Positions 8,290 through 15,479 of a stretch of 21,060 nt of DNA are shown in pieces. Within the stretch, counting starts at the first letter, position 1, and each line of letters opens with the position of its first letter. The translations under genes and the position numbers were made by a program. Under the pieces are notes generated by a model. It was not told the origin of the DNA. It searched no databases and saw only the letters and a list, made by a program, of their open reading frames with translations. This stretch comes from Planctomycetes bacterium UBA2386 (GTDB lineage: Bacteria; Planctomycetota; UBA1135; UBA2386), in assembly GCA_002343845.1 (NCBI GenBank), contig DDSQ01000068.1, positions 1 to 21,060 on the forward strand, in the 5' to 3' direction.

Positions 8290-10272
8290 ATGCTGCGCTG
8301 CGTCCGCCTCGTCACGTTGGCCGTTGTCGGTGCTCTCGGCCTTGGCGCTCGGGCGATGGCCCAGGATCCCCCGCCACCGGCTCCTGCTGGCGGTGACGAA
8401 GCGCCGAGCGAAGCCAACGCCGCGAAACCGGCGCGCCGCGGCATCCCGGTCGAAGATGCCCTCGTGCACACGCACTGCGCGCGCTGCCACGCCCTCGACG
8501 ACAAGCAGCACATGACGCGCATCTCGTTCGTGCGCAAGTCGCCCGAGGGATGGTCGGAGACGATCAAGCGCATGGGGCGGCTGTACGGCCTGCAGTTGTC
8601 GGCGAGTGACGCCAAGCAGCTCGTGCGTTCGCTGGCCAACTCGCACGGGCTCGCGCGCAGCGAAGCGGAACGTGGCCTCTACGAGAGCGAACGTCGGGTG
8701 CACTGGTCCGAGGCCCACCACGACCAGGATTTCCGGCGCGCCTGTGCCGACTGCCACCCGCTCGGTCGTGTGCTGCTGCAGCAGCGCGATGCCGAAGAAT
8801 GGCAGCTGCTGCGCGCGACGCACGTCGCGATGTTCCCGTTGAGTCGCGGCCAGATGGGTGGCGGCGCGCCCGACGACGAACGTTCGCGCGGGGGCTTTGG
8901 CGGCGCCCCACCCGGCGCGTCGGCGGCCCCGGCCGGGGGTGGTGGCGGTCGTGGTCGTGGCCGAGGTGACAGCGGCGGCAGCAGCGAGACCTCGACGGCC
9001 CCCACGGCGAGCGTCGGCGATCGCGTGCTGCAGAAGCTCACCACCGACCAGCCGCTGTTCACGCCGGCGTGGGAAGCGTGGTCGAAGAACCAGCGCGAAG
9101 TGCCGCTGGCCGGCTTCTGGACGGTCACGGGCCACGAGATCGGGCGCGGCGACCTGCGGGGCACCGCGGAGATGCGGCGCATCGCCGACGACGAATTCGA
9201 AGTGGTCTGGGACCTGACGTTCCCCGACGGGCGCAGCGAGCGCGTCGGCAAGGGCATCCTCTACGCCGGCTACTCGTGGCGTGGCCGGCACCAGGAACCC
9301 GCGGCGGGCTCGCCATCGTGGCGCGAAGTGTTGCTGCTCGACGACAACTGGCAGACCCTGCGTGGGCGCTTCTTCACCGGCGATCACGACGAGATCGGCG
9401 TCGACGTCACGCTGCAGCGCGACCTGGGCCGGCCGCGCGTGCTGGCGCTCGGCAGTGCCGCGATCGAGGTGCCGAAGGTGGGCCATCGTGTCGACGCGTT
9501 CGGCGAGGCGTTCCCCGAGCAACTCGCGCCGCGCGACTTCTTCGCCGGGGCCGGTCTCACGGTGACGGCCGTCGAGCGCCGCTCGGCCCGCCACGTGGTG
9601 TTGACGGTGGACGTCGCCGCCGGCACCGAGCTCGGTCCCCGCACGATCGCCTGGCGCAGCGATGCCGGCGGAGCCGAGGTCACGCTCTACGACACCGTCG
9701 ACTACGTGCGGATCCGGCCCTTGCAGGGCCTGGCGCGCATCGGCGGCGCCAAGCATCCACGGCAGATCGAGCGGTTCGAGGCCGTCGCGGTGCACCGCGG
9801 CAAGGACGAGAAGCCGTACACGGCCGACGACGTCGACCTGTTCCAGGTGCGGCCGCGTTGGGGCCTCGACGAGTTCAAGGTGCGTGAGAACGACGACGAC
9901 CTGACCTACGTCGGTGCCATCGACCCGGGGACCGGCGTCTTCACGCCGAACATCGACGGGCCGAACCCGGCGCGCAAATGGCAGGCGAACAACGTCGGCG
10001 ACGTGTTCGTCACCGCCGAGATCGAACTCGACGTGCCGGTGCGTCCCGAGCCCAAGCCACCGGCGCCGAAGCCCGAGGCACCGAAGGAGGGCGCGAAGGA
10101 CCCGGGCAAGCCCGCCGAGACGGCGCCGCCTCCGGCCGCGAAGCCCGAACCGGTGGAGCCCCCCACCGGGCCGCTGCCGCGCGCCACCAAGACGTTCCGC
10201 GCCCGCTCGCACCTCATCGTCACCGTGCCGCTCTACGTGAAGTGGTACGCGCTCGACTGGGAGGAACGCTGA
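8290..10272 (+). CDS. qhpA: Quinohemoprotein amine dehydrogenase alpha subunit (diheme)
   Basis: This large subunit of periplasmic QHNDH carries two c-type hemes that take electrons from the tryptophylquinone in the gamma subunit. The 660-aa product has a signal peptide (VTLAVVGALGLGARAMAQ). The diheme domain has CARCH at 63-67 and CADCH at 152-156, with the family segment IPVEDALVHTHCARCHALDD and KSPEGWSETIKRMGRLYGL. Beta-rich domains follow from about 240 (VPLAGFWTVTGHEIGRG onward). Two low-complexity inserts stand out: a Gly/Arg-rich stretch at about 188-232 and a Pro/Lys/Ala-rich stretch at 585-630 just before the last strands (SHLIVTVPLYVKW). These make it much longer than the roughly 490-residue Paracoccus protein. 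GGAG at 8277-8280 sits 9 nt before the ATG. Confidence 0.93.
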   Translation: MLRCVRLVTLAVVGALGLGARAMAQDPPPPAPAGGDEAPSEANAAKPARRGIPVEDALVHTHCARCHALDDKQHMTRISFVRKSPEGWSETIKRMGRLYGLQLSASDAKQLVRSLANSHGLARSEAERGLYESERRVHWSEAHHDQDFRRACADCHPLGRVLLQQRDAEEWQLLRATHVAMFPLSRGQMGGGAPDDERSRGGFGGAPPGASAAPAGGGGGRGRGRGDSGGSSETSTAPTASVGDRVLQKLTTDQPLFTPAWEAWSKNQREVPLAGFWTVTGHEIGRGDLRGTAEMRRIADDEFEVVWDLTFPDGRSERVGKGILYAGYSWRGRHQEPAAGSPSWREVLLLDDNWQTLRGRFFTGDHDEIGVDVTLQRDLGRPRVLALGSAAIEVPKVGHRVDAFGEAFPEQLAPRDFFAGAGLTVTAVERRSARHVVLTVDVAAGTELGPRTIAWRSDAGGAEVTLYDTVDYVRIRPLQGLARIGGAKHPRQIERFEAVAVHRGKDEKPYTADDVDLFQVRPRWGLDEFKVRENDDDLTYVGAIDPGTGVFTPNIDGPNPARKWQANNVGDVFVTAEIELDVPVRPEPKPPAPKPEAPKEGAKDPGKPAETAPPPAAKPEPVEPPTGPLPRATKTFRARSHLIVTVPLYVKWYALDWEER

Positions 10273-10273
10273 C

Positions 10274-11710
10274 GTGCAGTTGCGCACCGTGTTGCACCGC
10301 CGCTTCCGCAGCGACGCGGGCACGGAGTTCCTGTACGTAGCGACCTCGGCGGCGATCCTCGCCGTCGATCCGCTGACCAGCGGCATCGTCGACGCGTTCG
10401 CCGGCAGCGAAGGCGCTGACGACGCGGAGTGGCTGGGGCGACATCCGGAGCGCGCGGCCGCCGAGACGGCGCTGCACGACCTGATCGATCTCGGCGTGAT
10501 CCGTCCGGTCGGCGAAGACCAGGCGCCGCGCGCCGCGTTGCCGCCGATGCCGTTCCCGCTGGCGACGCTGGTGCTCAACGTCACCAACAAGTGCAACCTG
10601 TCGTGCACCTACTGCTACGAGTACGGCGAGGACCGGCTCACCGCGGGTGACGGCAGCAAGGGCACCGGCAAGCCGAAGATGGACGACGACACGGCGCGGC
10701 AGTCGATCGACTTCCTGCTGCGCAGCAGCGGCGACCGGCCGCAGGTCTCGATCACGTTCTTCGGCGGCGAGACGCTGCTCAACTTCCCGGCGATCCGCGC
10801 GGCCGTTCTCTACGCGGAGGAACGTGCCGCCAGCGTGAAGAAGCGCGTGCACTACTCGCTCACCACCAATGCGACGCTGCTGACCGACGAGGTCGTCGAC
10901 TTCCTGACGAAGCATCGCTTCGGCATCACGGTCTCGATCGATGGTGACGCCGCGCAGCAGGACCGCCACCGCACGTTCGCCAATGGGGCCGGCAGCTTCG
11001 ACACGATCGCGCCGCGGATCCGCCACCTGGTCACGACGAACAAGGCCCGCAAGGGGCGCGCGATCGGCGCCCGGGTGACGCTGACCGCCGGCGCTGCCCC
11101 GGCCGCGCAGACGTTCCGCTTCCTGACCCAGGAGCTGGGCTTCGACGAAGTCGGGTTCGCGCCGGTCACCGCCGGACTCGGTCGCGAGTACGCGCTCGGC
11201 GAGAAGGGCTACGAACGCCTGCTGCGCGAGTTCGGCGAGCTGGCCGAGGACTACGTCGCCGCCGCGGTGCGCAACGAGGACCACGGCTTCGCCAACCTCG
11301 GCGACCTGCTGCGCGAACTGCACCAGGGCGTCAACAAGGCCCACCCGTGCGGCGCGGGCCTCGGCCTGCTCGGCGTCTCGACCGAAGGCGAACTCGGCCT
11401 CTGCCATCGCTTCGTCGAGTCGAAGAGCCACGCCGTCGGCACCGTCGCGACCGGCATCGACGAAGGCACGCGCACCACGTTCCTCGAGCGTGCGCACGTC
11501 GACCAGAAGACCGACTGCCGGCAGTGCTTCGCGCGGCCGCTGTGCGCCGGCGGTTGCTACCACGAAGCCCACGTGCGCTACGGCGACGCCACGCGCGCGA
11601 ACCTGCACTACTGCGAGTGGATCCGCGGTTTTGTCGACCTCGGCCTCGCGACCTACGCCCGCATCCTCACCAAGAACCCGCGCTTCATGGCGCGGTTCGA
11701 GACGTCATGA
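10274..11710 (+). CDS. qhpD: Radical SAM/SPASM QHNDH maturase QhpD
   Basis: QhpD is the radical S-adenosylmethionine enzyme that forms Cys-to-Asp/Glu thioether bridges in the QhpC precursor in the cytoplasm. The 478-aa product starts at GTG 10274, 1 nt after the qhpA stop, with a strong Shine-Dalgarno (GGGAGGAA, 10259-10266) inside the qhpA end. The radical SAM cluster motif is CNLSCTYC (Cys107, Cys111, Cys114), followed by FFGGETLLN. The C-terminal SPASM region has HPCGAG (Cys359), LCHRF, DCRQCFARPLCAGGCYHE and a last Cys447, enough for two auxiliary [4Fe-4S] clusters. Residues 1-85 look like a PqqD/RRE-type peptide-binding domain (FLYVATSAAILAVDPLTSGI, ending DLIDLGVIRPVG); that part is inference. 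It is followed by qhpC with an ATGA overlap. Confidence 0.94.
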   Translation: MQLRTVLHRRFRSDAGTEFLYVATSAAILAVDPLTSGIVDAFAGSEGADDAEWLGRHPERAAAETALHDLIDLGVIRPVGEDQAPRAALPPMPFPLATLVLNVTNKCNLSCTYCYEYGEDRLTAGDGSKGTGKPKMDDDTARQSIDFLLRSSGDRPQVSITFFGGETLLNFPAIRAAVLYAEERAASVKKRVHYSLTTNATLLTDEVVDFLTKHRFGITVSIDGDAAQQDRHRTFANGAGSFDTIAPRIRHLVTTNKARKGRAIGARVTLTAGAAPAAQTFRFLTQELGFDEVGFAPVTAGLGREYALGEKGYERLLREFGELAEDYVAAAVRNEDHGFANLGDLLRELHQGVNKAHPCGAGLGLLGVSTEGELGLCHRFVESKSHAVGTVATGIDEGTRTTFLERAHVDQKTDCRQCFARPLCAGGCYHEAHVRYGDATRANLHYCEWIRGFVDLGLATYARILTKNPRFMARFETS

Positions 11711-12075
11711 GCAACGACTCGGCGAACCCTCCTCCGGCCCGGCGGCCGCGCATTCTTGCCTGCAACCAGAAGGCGCGGCAGCTCGCCGCACTCGTGCACG
11801 CGCAACGCGGCGATGCGCGTGCGCTGACGCAGGATCCCCCACCGACGCAGTATCCCTACGGCTGCACGACGATCTTCGCGCCGGGCTGGGAAGTCGACTC
11901 GGGCAACGGCACGCACGGCCTCTGCCAGCCGATCGAGCGTGATCTCTACGACTGCTACCACACCTGCTATTGGCCGGCGCAGGTTCCGGACGGCGTCACC
12001 AACGCGCCGAAGTGGACCGCCTCGTGCGGCGCGCCGATGCAGGACTGGAAGTCGATCGACCTGGTGTTCCCGTGA
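11707..12075 (+). CDS. qhpC: QHNDH gamma subunit precursor (CTQ-bearing, thioether-bridged)
   Basis: This is the 122-aa precursor of the small catalytic subunit carrying cysteine tryptophylquinone. Compared from memory with the Paracoccus mature protein, every modified residue is present with exact spacing. Cys53-Glu62 sits in CTTIFAPGWE, Cys73-Asp79 in CQPIERD, and Cys87-Asp95 in CYWPAQVPD. The CTQ pair is Cys83 and Trp89 (DLYDCYHTCYW). The residue before the quinone Trp is Tyr88, where Paracoccus has Trp. Extra cysteines occur at 19 (leader) and 107. If cleavage occurs six residues before Cys53, the leader is about 46 residues, longer than the known leader of about 28, and Pro/Arg-rich. It overlaps qhpD by 4 nt and qhpB by GTGA. 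Confidence 0.95.
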   Translation: MSNDSANPPPARRPRILACNQKARQLAALVHAQRGDARALTQDPPPTQYPYGCTTIFAPGWEVDSGNGTHGLCQPIERDLYDCYHTCYWPAQVPDGVTNAPKWTASCGAPMQDWKSIDLVFP

Positions 12076-13421
12076 GGTTGTGCACCTTCGCCTTCGTGCT
12101 GCTGCTGCCGTGGCAGCTCGCCGTCGCGGTTCCGGCCCAAGAGCCCACGCCGACGCCGGTCCCCGTTCCCGCACCGGCTCCGGCACCCACGCCTACCGTC
12201 GAGCCGCCGCGCGAGGAACCCGCCCCCGCCAGCCAGGAGGCCCCGCCGCCCGCGGCGACAGGCACCGAAGCGCCCGCGCGTGGCTCCGGTCGCCGCCGCC
12301 AGGGTCAGGGCGGCCAGGAGAAGCAGGAGAGCCAGGACCTGCCCGAGTTCACGCCGGTCGCCGCCCCGCCGGTCAGCGGGCTGCAGGGCAAGCAGTACTT
12401 CTGGTTCACGATGTACCCGGACTTCCTGGTCCAGTACGACCCGGCGACAGACGTGGTGACGAAGAAGTGCCAGCTCGCGGGTGGCATGTTCTGGAGCACG
12501 CACCTGACCCACGACCGCAAGCGCATGCTCGTCGTCACCGACCAGCAGCGCACCATCGAGGTCGTCGACCTCGCGACGGCGACGCTGCTCGCGCGGCATG
12601 ACTTCACCGAGGAAGGGTTCGTGCTGCGCATCCGCGAAGTGCGGGAGTGCCCCGGCGGCGTGCACTGGCTCGTGCGCACCGAGCGCGTGAAGAAGGAGAT
12701 CGACCGCTACTCGTTCGAGCCCGCGCAGTGGCTGCTCTACGACAGCGCCGGCAAGAAGGTCGTGCGCAAGCTGCGCCGTCTGCCCGAGGCGCTCGACCGC
12801 AGCGCGCAACTGAGTGCCGATGGCACGCATTGGCTCAGCCAGGACAACGACGGCAACCTGAAGTTCCTCGACGCGCGCACCTTCAAGGAGCTTGGCCAGA
12901 TCGATCTGCGCACGCCGCGCTTCTTCGGCGCCGGCGCGATCCGCCTGTCCGGCAACGACCTGCTCGACCGCCGCGATCCCGCCCGCGCGTTGATGCTGTT
13001 CACCAGCACCGATCCGGTGGAGACGCGGCGCACCTCGTGGGGCCTCGTCGAGCTCGACCTCGTCGGCAAGAAGATCGTCGACGTGCAGGAGTGGGGTCCG
13101 AGCCAGAACTCGTTCGGTCTGCGCATCGCGCCGAAGAAGAAGATCGGCGCGGCGATGGGCGGCGGCTTCGGCGGCCGCGGCGAAGGCGACAACCGCACCC
13201 GGCTCGTGACCTTCGACCTGACCAACGGCAACAAGATCGCCGAGGCGTACGAGGAGTTCCGGCCTCGGCGTTCGCTGGTCGCGATCTCGCCCGACGCCGA
13301 CAAGATCTACATCGGCGTCGCCGGCAGTGACTTCGAGGTGTTCGATGCCGAGCTCAAGCGTCTGAAGACGGTCGAACTCGAAGGCGAGATCGTCGGGCGC
13401 ATCTACACGATCGACGGATGA
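12072..13421 (+). CDS. qhpB: QHNDH beta subunit, seven-bladed beta-propeller
   Basis: QhpB is the periplasmic beta-propeller subunit that packs against QhpC in the amine dehydrogenase. GTG 12072 was chosen because it overlaps the qhpC stop (GTGA) and begins a good signal peptide (RLCTFAFVLLLPWQLAVAV, cleavage near AQEP). The product is 449 aa. Residues 24-105 are a Pro/Ala/Thr then Gly/Gln-rich low-complexity extension (PTPTPVPVPAPAPAPTPT). The propeller, about 340 residues, then begins at KQYFWFTMYPDFLVQYDPAT. Strand repeats such as MLVVTDQQRTIEVVDLATAT, GLVELDLVGKKIVDVQEWGP and YIGVAGSDFEVFDAELKRLK fit YVTN/QHNDH-beta blades, and the C-terminal half follows the Paracoccus beta subunit as I remember it. 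Its stop overlaps the qhpE ATG. Confidence 0.92.
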   Translation: MRLCTFAFVLLLPWQLAVAVPAQEPTPTPVPVPAPAPAPTPTVEPPREEPAPASQEAPPPAATGTEAPARGSGRRRQGQGGQEKQESQDLPEFTPVAAPPVSGLQGKQYFWFTMYPDFLVQYDPATDVVTKKCQLAGGMFWSTHLTHDRKRMLVVTDQQRTIEVVDLATATLLARHDFTEEGFVLRIREVRECPGGVHWLVRTERVKKEIDRYSFEPAQWLLYDSAGKKVVRKLRRLPEALDRSAQLSADGTHWLSQDNDGNLKFLDARTFKELGQIDLRTPRFFGAGAIRLSGNDLLDRRDPARALMLFTSTDPVETRRTSWGLVELDLVGKKIVDVQEWGPSQNSFGLRIAPKKKIGAAMGGGFGGRGEGDNRTRLVTFDLTNGNKIAEAYEEFRPRRSLVAISPDADKIYIGVAGSDFEVFDAELKRLKTVELEGEIVGRIYTIDG

Positions 13422-14065
13422 CGACCGCCCGGGTCGTCGTCGTCGACAGCGGCATCGACGGCGCGCACCCGGCCTTGCGTGGCCATCGTGTCGTCACGGG
13501 CCCGGCGTTCGTCGCCGACGGCCCGCCCGCGAGCCCACAACGGAACGACACCGAGGGCGACCGGCTCGGACACGGCACGGCCGTCGCGGCGACCATCGTG
13601 CGCTTCGTGCCACCGGGTTCGGCGCTCGAACTGGTGTCGCTGCGGGTGTTCGGCGCGCAGCCGACGTGCGACTTCGCCGCCGTCTTGCTCGCCCTGCAAC
13701 ACGCGCTCACCCTGGCCCCCACGATCGTCAACCTCAGCCTCGGCACGACCTCGCTGCGCTACCGCGCCGCGCTGACACCACTCGTCGCCGCGGCCCGCGC
13801 GCAGGGCGTGCGCCTCGTGGCGCCGGCGAGCTACGGCGGACTGCCGTGCGACCCGGGCGGCATCGACGGCGTCGAGGCCGTCGTCGCCGACGCGAACGTG
13901 CTGCCGATGCTGCCCGAACTGCGCCCGCACGGCCGGCGACTCGTCTGGTTCGCGTCGCCGCTGCCGCCGCCCGACGCCGACGGCGTGCGGCGCCTGCGCG
14001 CCCGCGGCGACAGCCTTGCCGTAGCCGCGGTCACCGGGTTCTTGGTGCGGCAGGCCTTGGGCTGA
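13418..14065 (+). CDS. qhpE: Subtilisin-like leader protease QhpE
   Basis: QhpE is the serine protease that removes the QhpC leader. The 215-aa product is short for family S8 and has no signal peptide or prodomain, so it probably acts in the cytoplasm. The triad residues are Asp10 in VVVDSGIDG, His52 in GHGTAVA and Ser199 in RGDSLAVAAVTG, the last in place of the usual GTS. NLSLGT at 105-110 matches the substrate-binding strand. The usual oxyanion asparagine (AAGN) is not seen; the equivalent stretch reads APASYGG. The ATG overlaps the qhpB stop (ATGA), closing the plus-strand qhp run. A bulged hairpin follows immediately. Confidence 0.9.
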   Translation: MTTARVVVVDSGIDGAHPALRGHRVVTGPAFVADGPPASPQRNDTEGDRLGHGTAVAATIVRFVPPGSALELVSLRVFGAQPTCDFAAVLLALQHALTLAPTIVNLSLGTTSLRYRAALTPLVAAARAQGVRLVAPASYGGLPCDPGGIDGVEAVVADANVLPMLPELRPHGRRLVWFASPLPPPDADGVRRLRARGDSLAVAAVTGFLVRQALG

Positions 14066-14103
14066 CCGTTGCGGCGGGGCGGCGAGCGCCGGCCGCGAAC
14101 GGT
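14065..14103. terminator. Bidirectional terminator hairpin between qhpE and qhpG
   Basis: ACCGTTGCGGC (14065-14075) pairs with GCCGCGAACGGT (14092-14103), 11 bp with one bulged G, in the 44-nt gap between convergent qhpE and qhpG. A smaller GGC/GCC stem lies in the loop. The structure starts on the last base of the qhpE stop. No T-tract is present, as is common in GC-rich genomes. Confidence 0.55.
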
Positions 14104-14109
14104 TCCACG

Positions 14110-15438
14110 TCACGCGACGCCGACGAGCCAGCCCGCGCGCAGCAGTTCGAGCATCGCAGCGTGCACCGCACGCGGCGGCAACACGAACAGGCGCGCGTCC
14201 TGCCCGGCAAGGGTCGTGGCCTGGTGCAGCGTCCCCGGCGTGCGGAATGCGGCGAGCACCGCCCCGACCGGCACGTAGCCGACGTGCGTGCGTTCGTCGT
14301 CCGAGGCGTGCCGCCGGTAGCCGTCGACCTCGCCGAACCGCGGCCCCTGCCGTACCAGCACCCGCGTCGCCTGCACGTCGTCGGCGACGCGAAAGCGTCC
14401 CGCCGTCGCGAGCGGCCCGGCCTCGCTGACACGGCGGCGCCGCCAGAACGGTTCGTCGGCGAAGCGCGACTCGCGCCCGTACCACGCCGCCGCAACCGTC
14501 GCGTGCGCCGCCGCGAGGCCACGTTCCCAGCGCGCGTGGCATGCACACAGCCGATCCCACCACGCCGGCTGCTCGGCAGCCGTGTGCAGCACCGCCGCCG
14601 CATGATCGGCCGCGGCGAACGCCTTCTCGACGCCCTGGCTCGCCAGGGGATCGATCGAGGCGGCCGCGTCGCCGATCCGCAGTTCCCCCACCGCCGGCTG
14701 GTGCCAGCGCGGCGTGGCGTCGCTGGTGTGCGTGAGCTGCCGGTGCCGCAGACGACCCGCCGGGCCCCGCGCCGCGGCGAACGCGCGGGCGAGCAGCGTC
14801 TCGCGGCCGGCAGCGTGCACGTGCTCGGTGTCCACGACGACGGCCGCACTCGCGGGGCCGCGGTTCGGCGCATGCGTCCAGATCCAGCCCGTCGGGACCG
14901 CCTCGACGATCGCCGTGCCGCGATCCGCCGCGTCGGCTTCCCCCGTGAACGTGAACGCCACCGCGGCCGGCCCCGCGGCCGGCGGTGCGTGCCCACTCCC
15001 GGCCTGCACGCCGCGCCCTGTGGCGACGACCAGCCGGTCGTCCGCGCCGAGCCAGCGGCGATCCTGGCTCGCCACGGCGCCCACTTCGACCACGGCTCCC
15101 GCCGCGCGCGCGGCGGCACGCAGCCGTTCGTCGAAGACGCCACGCCGCAGCAGCCAGCCCGCCGCGGCGTCCTCGCGCCACACCACATCGTCACTGCCCC
15201 AGATGGCACCGTGGCGCAGCGGGTCGGGTTCGGCGCTGGCGTCGAGCAACGTGGCGAAGGCCGTGCGTTCGAGCATCGCCCGCGCCGATCCGAGCAGCGT
15301 CTCGTACGGCCCGCTGTAGGGGCCGTTGCCGCGATCGACGAGGCGCACGGCGGCTCCTTCGCGCGCGAGCAACCACGCCAGCGACGCACCGGCCGCTCCG
15401 CCGCCGATCACGGTTGTCGCAGCTGCGCGCACCGGCAC
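14110..15438 (-). CDS. qhpG: FAD-dependent monooxygenase QhpG (CTQ biogenesis)
   Basis: QhpG is the flavoprotein that hydroxylates the QhpC tryptophan destined to become the quinone. From the GTG at 15438 the product is 442 aa. A CTG at about 15485 overlapping the upstream stop, with AAGG nearby, could be the true start. FAD-binding features are VIGGGAAGASLAWLLA (about 10-25) and the second motif IGDAAASIDPLASQGVEKAF, as in the tryptophan halogenase/geranylgeranyl reductase-like group. The last 60 residues (VGAVLAAFRTPGTLHQATTL and AVHAAMLELLRAGWLVGVA) resemble a winged-helix/PqqD-like end. It converges on qhpE and follows two unknown minus-strand genes, so it may be expressed separately from the other qhp genes. 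Assignment rests on FAD motifs plus context. Confidence 0.85.
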   Translation of the reverse strand: MPVRAAATTVIGGGAAGASLAWLLAREGAAVRLVDRGNGPYSGPYETLLGSARAMLERTAFATLLDASAEPDPLRHGAIWGSDDVVWREDAAAGWLLRRGVFDERLRAAARAAGAVVEVGAVASQDRRWLGADDRLVVATGRGVQAGSGHAPPAAGPAAVAFTFTGEADAADRGTAIVEAVPTGWIWTHAPNRGPASAAVVVDTEHVHAAGRETLLARAFAAARGPAGRLRHRQLTHTSDATPRWHQPAVGELRIGDAAASIDPLASQGVEKAFAAADHAAAVLHTAAEQPAWWDRLCACHARWERGLAAAHATVAAAWYGRESRFADEPFWRRRRVSEAGPLATAGRFRVADDVQATRVLVRQGPRFGEVDGYRRHASDDERTHVGYVPVGAVLAAFRTPGTLHQATTLAGQDARLFVLPPRAVHAAMLELLRAGWLVGVA

Positions 15439-15479
15439 GAACGTAGCCGACGCCGCCAGCGCGGTCGCCGGCCAGCCGT

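Noticed and set aside
8284..10608. 774-aa minus-strand open frame opposite qhpA
   Set aside because: The composition is typical of an antisense shadow (Arg, His, Val, Gly repeats), and qhpA has heme motifs, a signal peptide and a Shine-Dalgarno.
10274..12075. A new RiPP (sactipeptide/ranthipeptide-like) system built on the radical SAM gene and the small Cys-rich gene
   Set aside because: The small protein matches the QHNDH gamma subunit residue for residue at the bridge sites, and the alpha and beta subunits flank it, so this is enzyme-cofactor maturation and not a secreted peptide.
14110..15438. Tryptophan halogenase
   Set aside because: The FAD fold is similar, but I do not see the WxWxIP halogenase motif and the context is CTQ biogenesis.
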